From assembly GCA_002189035.1 (NCBI GenBank), contig NEEC01000014.1, forward strand, positions 1,428,501 through 1,492,500: a stretch of DNA of 64,000 nucleotides, given 5' to 3'. Below the pieces are notes generated by a model that was not told the origin of the DNA, did no database searches, and saw nothing but the letters and a program-made list of their open reading frames with translations. Below are positions 54,645 through 64,000 of the stretch, in pieces (position 1 is the first letter of the stretch; every line of letters begins with the position of its first letter). The position numbers and the translations under genes were made by a program. Source of the stretch: Utricularia gibba (Eukaryota > Streptophyta > Magnoliopsida > Lamiales > Lentibulariaceae).

Positions 54645-57314
54645 TCATGAAGGCAAGAAGGTGCACCCTTTGGCCTTGAGTTTTTTCTCTAAACCGAAGA
54701 ACTTGATTCCAGACAACACCGCCTCTGCAGCAGACTTCTTCATCTGCTCGCCGAGCATCTCCTCAAGAACAATCACATCAGCTTCGCGAAGCAATCCCGA
54801 CTCTTGCATCATGGAAAACACCCTCCTCGCCTCTTCTGTGGTTCCATGCTTGCACATGCCGTATATGATGGCAGAGTGAGTGATGCTGGTGCGCGAGCAT
54901 TCTTGTTCCGCCATTTCCTTCACAACCTCAACGACCCTCGCCGCGTCGTTCGACTTGCAGACATGGATGATCTTGATGGCATACTTGAACTCCATGGGGC
55001 TATCATCCACGTTAGCGAGACAGTCGTGAATCAGTGTGATTGCAGCATCTACCTCACCTTTCTCAGATGTGGCCTTGGCGAGGGAATGGTAGGCAGTAAC
55101 TGAAGGGAGTAAACACCTTTCCTTCATCAGGTTGTAGCAGTTGCAGGCTCCTTGTACATCTCCAGCTTTAGCAAAACACAAGATTGCAGTGCTGTAGGTC
55201 GTGGAGTCGAGCATCAGATTGGAGGTTTTGAGTTCATGGAAGAGACTGAGTGCGCTGGTGACTCCCCCTTTTCTAAGACAGCCATCCATAAGAGTGTTGT
55301 ATATTGGAATGCTTACATACTTTTCCATCTTCAAGTGCTGGAAGATCTCCAGAGCCACAGCTACTCCATTGTTCTTCTCCATGAGGCAAGAAAGGAATTT
55401 CGGTAGACCATCAACAACAGAGACTTTCATCCGTTGCATCTGTTCTATAACTCCATCAAACTCCTTGATCTTTTTTGATTCAACATAAGCAACTAGTATC
55501 GGATTAACCGTATTGAAATCTGGGAGGAGGTCTTGTCTAACAATCTCAAGGAAAAGTTTGGAGGCTTTTCCAACAAGCCCTGCATTGCACAACCCAGAAA
55601 TAAGGGAGCTGTATATTGTCAAATCGGCCCTATACCCAGAGTCCATCAAATCCTTGAGCATACCACAAGCCAAACCAATTCTCCCATCAGCTACATAGGC
55701 ATCAATCAATGATCCGTAAATCGCCCTACCAATCAAATATTTCCTTGCTTTCATCTCAGTAAACAGTTCATAAGCCTTATCTGCAAGATTTCTCTTGCAA
55801 AGAGCCATGATCAATGTTGAGTAAGCCATGACATCTGGTTCAATACCATCCTTTCGCATCTCCTCCCACACCTTGAAACAATCATCCAGGTTACCCTGTG
55901 AAACCAACACCTTTATCATTGCTGTGTAGGCAAAGACATCGGGTTTGCACCTGTTTCTTCTCATCTGATCCATAAGTTCCAAAACATCTTGGATTCGCCC
56001 CTCTTTGCACAAACCTTTAATCAGAATCATAAAGGTGATATTTTCCTCAAGTAAACCTTCATTCTTGAAGTCACTGTAAACAGACAAGGCCAAATTCATA
56101 TGATCTGTCTTAACTAATGCATCTAATATTCGATTGTACAGGAAGACCCTTGGTTTCACTCCATATTTCTTCATCTTTTGATACACATGGTATACCCTCA
56201 GACCCCTGCCTGCATCAGCATGCATTCTAATCAATATCTCAAACTGTTTCTCGCTGGGTGACTTCCCTTGCATATGCATCAGCTCAGGCACCTGGTCAGC
56301 ATCACGAAAGTGATTTGCACGGTTCAAAAAATATGCGAAGGCATTATAGCATGCAAAATCATGCCTATACCCTTTCTGTTTTCCTATAAAAAAGACGAAC
56401 CAAATCGTAAGCTCAAATAACAAATGATGAACATGCATGCTAAATAGAACATGTTGGATCTTCCCTAATTCTTATATCCTTAGAAGGGAGGTTAGGGAAG
56501 AGTGTACTAAAACGAAATGCAAACCTATTCATTCACATGTTGCTCTGATGTACACAATGAAATCAACCTCATTCCTGTATCCTCTATGACTAAACTTCAG
56601 CAAGAAATCTCATTCACAAATTCAGTAAGCATCATGGAATCGTGAATTCAATGTCACAACCTGGACACATTAGTTCCACCTGACTCCCATATTCTCTATC
56701 TTAGAGAACATAATTAGACACCTGCAAATCTACTCACTCCACAAGCAAAACACCTTGCCAAATTCATTTGATTTGAGGTGGCAGTGTTAAGCTAACTTCT
56801 AAAAGAATACTCAGTTCAAGCACATGAGATCAGATGCAGAGAGAAGGGAATCTGATTATAAGCAATGTAAGTTCTCATTTACCAGCCCAATGGAAAAGCT
56901 TGGAGGACAGCTTAGGATCAACGAGCGGAAACTGAAGAACCTCTGCCACCAGTTTCGGTGTCACCCGGCGGAGCCGATTAAGGTCCGTTACCAATTCGAG
57001 GTTCCAATGCTTGTGTTTTCTAAAAGCATCAACTATGTATCTGGCTATAGGAGACAGCTTCTTCGCCAACAAGAAAAATTTCTCAGATGGGTCTGTTCCA
57101 AGAGGTGGTCTTTGGTTAAGTTTTTCATCCGGGTCCCATTTCTCAAGGTCGAAAAATGGCTGCGAAACAGCAGTTGGTTGACTAGAGTTCCTGGGACTTT
57201 GACGGTTGGAGAAAAATCCGCCTCTGACGGTGGGCGATTCTGGGTTGGTTTACGGTGGCCGTAGAAGAAGTACGGCTTCTGAGGCCTGTTGAGCACCGCC
57301 TTGGCTGGTGGCAT
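54645..57314 (-). CDS. P-class pentatricopeptide repeat protein (At4g20740 type), one-base frame break in exon 1
   Basis: Two exons on the minus strand, 56883-57314 and 54645-56383, with an intron of 499 bases. With one extra base in exon 1 the product is 723 residues, matching the Arabidopsis homologue. The N-terminus MPPAKAVLNRPQKPYFFYGHRKP is the conserved family start, followed by a basic, possibly mitochondrial leader. At least a dozen 35-residue PPR motifs follow (for example KPRVFLYNRILDALVKTD, KPDVFAYTAMIKVLVSQG and EPDVMAYSTLIMALCKR), ending FFGLEKKLKAKGC. P-class PPRs bind organellar RNA; the target is unknown. The frame breaks at A5/T3 (57074-57081), just before LLAKKLSPIARYIVDAF. 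Splice phases around the intron agree only if one base is missing there. Confidence 0.93.
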
Positions 57315-58862
57315 TTGAATTTAATCTACGCTGCAGCGGCGGTTTTGCCAGGAAAAAGGAGCCCAACTCTCATATTCTGCAGTATGGAGATGTGGGAGTC
57401 CGGCGGTGTCTGTATATTGTCAACAGAAGGTCAGATTTTCCAACGAACACGACATGTATGTAGAAATGCCTCAAAGATTCAAACAATGCTTTCAGAAGAA
57501 ATACACCAATAAGGACGAACACCAGTTGAAGCAACCAACCCTAATTAAAGCCGAAGAGCAATCATGAATTTTTCCTCGATCGAAATTGCCACAAAAATCA
57601 ATTCCCAAAACCGAATGACCAATCATCGACAATTTTAGATGCAACTAGAGCATATAACCCTCCATGATGGAGATTCTGTGCAACGCCCTGCGGCCGGGAC
57701 GGCTTCTCGCGATCGGGTTGCGCTGACGGCGAGATGATTCATAAACTGACCCCTGTCGACTAAAGCCACGGAGAACCTGGCTAAATTGTGTGTTCGATCT
57801 GGAGAGCCTAAGAAAGCAGCTGTACAGAGTAAAGTTAGAGAAGTTGAAGACCAACTGCCTTCGAAAAAGAAAACTGCCAGGCAAGTAAACAAGACGGAAA
57901 ACACAGTCAACCGCCGACTTCACAACACCAAGAGTAACTAAACTGCTAAACCGGGGTAAAGAGGTCGGCATATCGGTGTTCTTGATGATGCATAGTCTTC
58001 TTGTCCCTCCCATCCACGTAGGAGACCACCGTGAATCCGAAATATACCAAATATTGTGCAGTTGAAGGGAGGCGGTTGAAGCAAACCAAGAGGAAAACAA
58101 CAGTTGAAGGGAATGGTTGATTTTAGTATGATTTTTTTAGGCACCTGAGTCAGGGGAGTCGGGTAGCTGCGGATCATCCATGGCCATTGACTCAGCAGCG
58201 TTGTTCTTTGGAGCCAGTTTTGGTTTCAACCTCTGTGGCAAGCCGTTCTTAGAAGATGCCTCCGATCAATGTCTTACTTCCCGCATAATGGTTTTGCACC
58301 GGAGCCGAAGAAAACACATCTCAAACAGCATCAGGCTCAAGGGAATTATGGGACATAAATAACCGGATAACCACGAGGGCACTTCCATTCTCTTACCTGC
58401 ATGACCATGATCAACATCCCCAGGCATGACAATGCCGGCAGATCAACAATGAAATGAAAGCGCAGAATCCCCCATTCTTGTCAAGATCTCATTTTTCCCC
58501 TTATGATGCACCACTGACAGTGTACAGTGGGCGCTAACACTGATCTGCAGAAGGTGACGCACGTCGGAACTAACTGAAACTGTATAAATCCGAATCCACT
58601 TAAAAAATTAATGATCTTTTATTTTGGATTTGACTCGAGCTGCCCAAAATTTGTGTTTGCAAACAAAGGGAAGTATGAAGGGTCCGTGGGTCGCGGTGGG
58701 GGTAGGTCGGGTTTTGTTTGCTCTTCAGCAAGTGCTCGTGGAGCATGCGCCTAGCATTTAGTAGTCATAATCTTTTTGTCGGCTCTCGGGTGGCGGTGTG
58801 CTACAATTCGGTTTTATAGGGAACCAGAATCACTGTATTCAGGGCTGAGAGAGGAATTAACG
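57315..58862. other. Region without an assigned gene
   Basis: Bidirectional spacer between the PPR gene and IspD. A 151-codon minus frame (57645-58100) and a short minus start at 58181 (MDDPQLPDSPDS, followed by a GT donor) hint at a spliced small gene. I could not connect exons convincingly or recognise a family. 58620-58862 holds the IspD promoter and leader. Confidence 0.4.
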
Positions 58863-61115
58863 ATGGTTTCGACGCTTAGCACTGCTTCTTTGGTCTCTGC
58901 TTGCTCCAATTCCGTTTGGCCTTCGTCTATCCCAGCCTTTCCAGGGAATAGTGTCTGGGTGCCCATTAAATTCTGGCACCCGTTTTCGTGCAATGAGAAT
59001 TTCTGTTTAACGAGAAATTCTCGTTCGGCTGGTGCTGATAAGAAGGTTAAAGCACTGGGGAATCGAGGATTTTCTGCTGCATTTACTTGTTCTGCGGATG
59101 CAGCTTCGGTATGTATATGTCAATGTTTGCATGTATATTGCGCATTTTGATGAGATGGGTTCCTCGGAATCTTACATTTTAGCTGTTTTATGGCCGCGGG
59201 CAGGGTTCCAGGGAAGTGCTGAAGGCTAGAAGTGTTTCTGTTATACTGCTTGCTGGAGGCAAGGGAAAACGAATGGGTGTAAGTTTCAATGGTTTTAGTT
59301 GCTTCAAATTAGACTAAATAATCTGCTAATCGAATTCTTGTGACTGGTTAAATCAGTTTTTTGTGAATATGGTATATTTTATCATGCTAGCTAACCTCCA
59401 GTTTTCCTAATAGTAGCTTATTTGTTTCACTTACTTTTGTTAGCCTGATGATTACCCTATTTATTTCCATAGGCAAGTATGCCAAAGCAGTATCTTCCTC
59501 TTCTCGGGCAACCAATAGCGTTATATAGGTGGGTGCCAAAGAAACTAACACAGTCAATTTCTTTGAGATACGAAATTCAATACATTACAACTGACATATC
59601 TTTGTATGGCTTATCATGTGTAGTATTTTATTCCTTTTTGTAGCTTAAATTTTAGAATGAAACATCTTGCAGTTTTTACACTTTTGCTGAGATGTCTGAA
59701 GTGAAGGAAATTGTTGTAGTGTGTGACCCTTCTTATCAAGATATATTTGAAGGTCTGGAAATTCCATAATGGTGTGTATATACATAATGCTTTCCGAGCT
59801 TGCTTTTCTTCTAGATGAAGTGGAATCATTATCCTTGTGTTATTTCAAGGCGCCAAGGAGAATATCCATGTGGATGTGAAATTCGCATTACCTGGAAAGG
59901 AGAGGCAGGACTCGGTTTACAGTGGTTTACAGGTGCATAGCTTTCTCTACTAACTGAAAGTTTTGATTTTTTTTTCCCTGATGGTGCAGATCGGCTATAT
60001 TCTTTAAAATCAAGCCTTAAAGGTTGCAAATAGTTCCCTTGTAGATTTTCCTCCTCACTTCACATGAGATTATTGCATAAAGCTCAATGATTTCACAACA
60101 TATTCTTCTAACATGATGACAGGCAAAATTTTGTGGTTGTTTATTGGAGTCAACCTCTGAATTAGCGTTTAATTTATGATGAACTTTGTGTTTCATAATA
60201 TTTCCAACATGTGTGGAAGGCTGTTCTCAGGAAATTGATTCAAATGCTGAGCTAGTTTGTATACATGATTCAGCTAGACCTTTGGTTTCAGCTGGCGATG
60301 TCATAAAGGTGTTAGTATCCGACTCTGTAATTTGTAATGATCAACAATTGATTCCACAACCCAAAAACAAAAAAAAAACAAAATAATTGATGTTTTATCA
60401 TTTGGACTTTGAACTTGTCCAGGTTCTTCATGATGCTTTGCACATCGGTGCAGCTGTACTCGGAGTTCCTGCCAAGGCTACCATCAAGGAGGTGGAAATG
60501 AAACATAATAAAATCATAGAAAATACTTTTGTGTGATGAAACATAGCAATTCTGAAATGTTTGTGCTTCAGGCAAATAGCGATTCTTTTGTGGTGAAGAC
60601 ACTGGACAGGAAAACACTGTGGGAAATGCAGACTCCACAGGTTCTTTTACATGCACAGCTGTTGAACATGTTGGACCGAGTATACCTTAACTACAATTTA
60701 AACAGGTTATCAAGCCCGGGTTGCTCAAGAAAGGCTTCGAACTTGTAAACAGGTAACTGTATTTGAATACTCCTTTGGCTGTGATGCTTTTCCCAAAAGA
60801 TAATTTCATGCTTCAAAAATCATGCACCAAAAAAATCACATACTTGTCAACTTCGTAGAGAAGGGCTTGAAGTGACTGATGATGTGTCTATAGTGGAGCA
60901 CCTCAAGCATCCTGTCTACATCACTGAAGGATCTTACACTAACATTAAGGTTGTGCGCAGACTTTCTCGCCTGCATCACGTTTGCTGAAACTTCATCGTC
61001 TTCCTGATGTGCTGTAAGGTTTCAATATTGTTTTGTTTTCACACAAATGCAGGTTACAACCCCGGATGATATGTTACTTGCTGAGAGAATACTGAACACA
61101 ACTACTGCTGCATGA
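58863..61115 (+). CDS. ISPD: 2-C-methyl-D-erythritol 4-phosphate cytidylyltransferase (MEP pathway), plastid
   Basis: Eleven exons: 58863-59108, 59204-59278, 59473-59528, 59673-59752, 59850-59932, 60231-60308, 60423-60491, 60572-60640, 60706-60752, 60859-60949 and 61053-61115, giving 318 residues. IspD couples MEP to CTP to form CDP-ME, step 3 of plastid isoprenoid synthesis feeding carotenoids, chlorophyll phytol, gibberellin and ABA. Exon 1 is a Ser/Arg-rich chloroplast transit peptide of about 80 residues. The nucleotide-binding loop is [19 protein letters not shown], then VCDPSYQD and DSVYSGLQ. The catalytic HDSARPLV and the dimer arm AKATIKE with WEMQTPQV follow. The end [15 protein letters not shown] is diagnostic. 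All junctions are GT-AG and in phase, and no base is missing. Confidence 0.96.
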
Positions 61116-62027
61116 GATTGAAAATGGTGGCTTCTTTTGCTCCTGCCGCGCGTCCCAGGGGAGCTCCTTCCACATTTTTTTTATGTTGCATGGGGCTGCT
61201 GTATCCATGTTGTGTCCATTTACAAGAATCTATCACCTTGTCCACTGATTTTGACACCTTGACAACACTGAAGAAGGGGTCGAAAACTGACTCGAAGCTT
61301 GCAGCATAAAACCACAGAGATACTCACACCAGCAGACAGGCATGGGAACACTGTCATCGTGACTTGACATCATAATTAAATCTGGTCTGAATCCATGCTC
61401 TGAATTGGATATCATGGTTGAAGGTTCACTTACGTGGAGGCTTATATTAACTACTCCTTCTGGAGAGCCTCCCGTTGTATTGTTGGGTGATGAGAAAATT
61501 CAAGAGCAAGGCACCCATTATGTACTTGGGAGTGCAGGGATGGAAACATGTCCCAAGTATCCAAATCCAACGAGTGATTCAGCTCCCATCCCTCTAGAGT
61601 TCGATGATGACTTGAAAGAAAGCTCTACTGCTGCGTTGGTGGCGCATTGTTCAATGATAAGTATGCTTCTCGGCTGTCAACAAAGAAGTATACTTGTCGA
61701 AGGAAAAGAAAGTGTAGCGCAATATGGAATCCAGAAATATGAGTTCCCATGACTCGCATTAAAAAGACACAAGGTAAGATGGTCAGAGTCACATGAAATA
61801 ACAAAAAGAAACAAGCGTGCGGCGTTTACAGAACCATCAACAGGACCAACAAGACTACTAACCAGCACTTGAACTTTGCATCAAGACCTCGATCTCATGG
61901 GCAGCAACCTGGTAGCAGTGAAATAACAACGCACATTTCACAAAGCCAGGCAACGATGGTGTGTGCATTGAAACTGCATGAATTATATTACATTACCATT
62001 GCTAGGCGTTGCTTATCTTGGATGCAT
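61116..62027. other. IspD 3' UTR, an unassigned open frame, and 3' UTR of the SR gene
   Basis: Convergent spacer. A 115-codon plus-strand frame at 61405-61752 (contains TTPSGEPPVVLLGDEK) has fairly balanced amino-acid composition but no domain I recognise and no visible splice partner. 61870-62027 is the likely 3' UTR of the minus-strand SR gene. Confidence 0.4.
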
Positions 62028-64000
62028 CTACCTTCTGTGCCGCCCACCTTCAGGACTCCTGGCCCGATCGTACGAAGGGCCATTGTACCTATCATAGATG
62101 GGGCTTCTGGGACGACCATAATCAGGGCTAGGTCGGTTCCTCCTGTATCCAGGGCTTGGTGATCTCCTATAAGGACTATCTCCACGTCTTCCACTGGGGT
62201 TCCTTCTAGGACTATCATTCCCTCCACCTCTCTCATCATCATCCCTCAAAGCATACTCAACGGAAACGACTCTATCTAATACCTTGCTGCCAAAAAACAA
62301 AAGATTTTTCTAGGAGTCAAATTTGGAAAAAAACTGAATCTGAAGCTCAGAGATAAGTGGAAAGGAAAACAAAGGACGACCTAGGGTGGGTACCCCACAG
62401 GAAAGATGCATATAAAGGCTGGAACTAGCGTACTACGCCCACCGCAAATTACCTCATGTGGGTGCATTCGAGTGCTCTTGTAGCATCATCCTGGGTTTCA
62501 AACTGAACAAATGCAAAATTTCTCCGGATGCGAACATTAAGGACCTTCCCATAAGGTTCAAAGTGGCGCTCTATATCACTAACCCTGGTTCGAACAGGAT
62601 CGAAGTTTATAACAAAGAGGTTTTTGTGGGCCTCTGATTCGCTGCTCTTCCATCTCGATGCCTGCCGCGTTCACCCTGACACAATATTGTTTTAGTAATA
62701 CAGATTAACAGTAGTGAAATATTCAAAATAAATAGGTATACCAGAATAACAAGGCAAACATCAAATTTCTAACCTTTGCCCACTCTACTGATAATCTACG
62801 CCTGTCATACCCAAAAGGCATGTTGTCAAGATTACGAATGGCATCCTCAGCATCACGCTCATCATTGAAGTACACAAATGCAAATCCTGATTGTGAAATA
62901 AATTGAATTAGAATCAAGAATAACATAAAATTTATCAAATAGAAACATCAAATGGACAAAGCAATCAGAATTAAATGGCCAGCTTCACAATAACTCGAGA
63001 AATCAATTTTCCCTGTTCAAGTAAGTAAAATCCTTCACCTGCAAGCATGTGAAGAATCTGATGAAAGTAAGGAGCCAGTAGACCTTGCAATGGGAACTAA
63101 AAAAAGATGACAACGATGGAGACAATTTAAGGACAGAGCACGGTGACAGTTGGGCAGTCAATTCAAGTCAAGCTTCATCTACTCAGACCACAAATTCAGA
63201 AAATGTCTGGCATGGCATGTCAGAGCTCATCATCCGCCTTAAGATTAGTGTGGGCAGGCAATGATGAACCGAAAAATAGATCCTTTAGTTGTTGTTGGCA
63301 TAGCACGATGAACTAGGGTGTATCCATTATCTCTATGTAGGCCACAGCATAATTTCAAAACCAGCATTTAACTCTAGTGAGATGGCAATTTTAATCACTG
63401 AAGAAACTGAAAGGGTGTGATTTTGTGCAAGGCATGTAGAACATTTCCATCTGCAAGTAGGAGTGCATGTAAGCATGTAGATTTCCTTTGCATTATGGAT
63501 TTTAATGTAGAGAAGATGGCAAGCCAAAATAGATCATTATCCCTTAGCAGAAGCTCCTGCGTCAAAATAAACGCTTAAAATACAAATACCAATATGTTCT
63601 GCTAATTAAGTTTTTAAGTCGTCCATTTTTTTTCTTTTCGCATTCCTTCGCAGGACATACATCAGTAAAAAAAAAAGGAACAGCTACCAATCCAAAAAAA
63701 AAAAAGAAAAAGAAAGAAGGCAACGGGAAGTCAAAAAGCAAGCAATCGCAGGAACTTGCGCGCACAACAAGCTTTGACCTTTCTATGTTTTAAACTCCGG
63801 TATCCCTAAATATTTAAGTATAAAGACGTACAATCCTCAAAACATAGATATCCCCGCCGGTTCATTGAGCTTAATTCCATCGAAGAGGAAGCATTGCTAC
63901 CAAACACACATACTAATAAATTACACAAAATCAAATGCAATAACGGCCTATTTACCAGATTTCATGTCAACACGTTCAACTCTTCCGTACTTGGAGAACA
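62028..64000 (-). CDS. SR splicing factor, RS31-type (partial, runs off right edge), one-base frame break
   Basis: Minus strand, four exons visible: 63956 to the right edge, 62774-62886, 62453-62675 and 62028-62286. RS-subfamily SR proteins have two RRMs and an Arg/Ser-rich tail and direct spliceosome assembly in the nucleus. RRM1: [21 protein letters not shown], then [17 protein letters not shown]2: [23 protein letters not shown] then [20 protein letters not shown]. The tail has [21 protein letters not shown] and ends GGRHRR. The first RRM1 strand lies beyond the window. Exon 62453-62675 is 223 bases where 224 is needed; the break is at A5/C2 (62619-62625), giving a stop right after RPTKTSLL instead of the expected LFVINFDP. 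The intron after the RRM1 start is long (62887-63955). In Arabidopsis RS31 such an intron is alternatively spliced under light control. Confidence 0.9.

Overview
This is nuclear DNA from a flowering plant, most likely a eudicot. Spliced GT-AG genes, plant-only families (NPF, ALMT, PLATZ, GIF, RALF, POL-type PP2C, P-type PPR, plastid IspD) and AT-rich intergenic DNA all point there. Gene density is high, about one gene per 3 kb. I see no intact transposon, tRNA or rRNA gene, or CRISPR array. I cannot name the species.

Layout, left to right. 1-5 kb: 3' part of a sugar-phosphate phosphatase (SGPP type) and a POLTERGEIST-like PP2C, both minus. 6.5-14 kb: a TOM2A-type tetraspanin, a disrupted gene, single-exon GDP-mannose 4,6-dehydratase, and plastid PRPP synthetase. 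14.4-16.4 kb: an NPF transporter, minus. 19.2-21 kb: a truncated second copy of the PRPP-synthetase end plus the NPF end. 22.5-31 kb: a PLATZ factor and a 22-exon importin beta (SAD2 type). 32.4-37.4 kb: RALF peptide, methyltransferase-like remnant, HSFA5-like heat-shock factor, and GIF coactivator. 38.4-48.9 kb: ALMT channel (minus), PPOX-family flavoprotein, a plant membrane protein, APF2-like aspartic protease, and a DOMON/cytochrome b561 protein. 50.3-52.7 kb: a MADS-box gene whose last exon encodes an RNase H-like domain. 54.6-57.3 kb: PPR protein, minus. 58.9-61.1 kb: IspD of the plastid MEP pathway. 62-64 kb: an RS31-type SR splicing factor, minus, running off the right edge.

The genes do not form one pathway; this is an ordinary gene-rich euchromatic stretch. 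Several neighbours (PLL, TOM2A and PRS; GIF, PPOX, the membrane protein and APF2) recall gene neighbourhoods on duplicated Arabidopsis segments.

Three things stand out. First, the MADS-box/RNase H-like fusion at 50.3-52.7 kb keeps canonical MIKC exon lengths and joins in frame to a catalytically degenerate RNase H domain. Second, a recent partial tandem duplication at 13.75-15.4 / 19.2-20.8 kb has lost the first NPF exons and the promoter. Third, seven otherwise intact genes carry eight one-base frame breaks, mostly at or beside mononucleotide runs, while every splice phase still adds up. That pattern looks more like consensus error than eight mutations, and affects how protein models here should be read.
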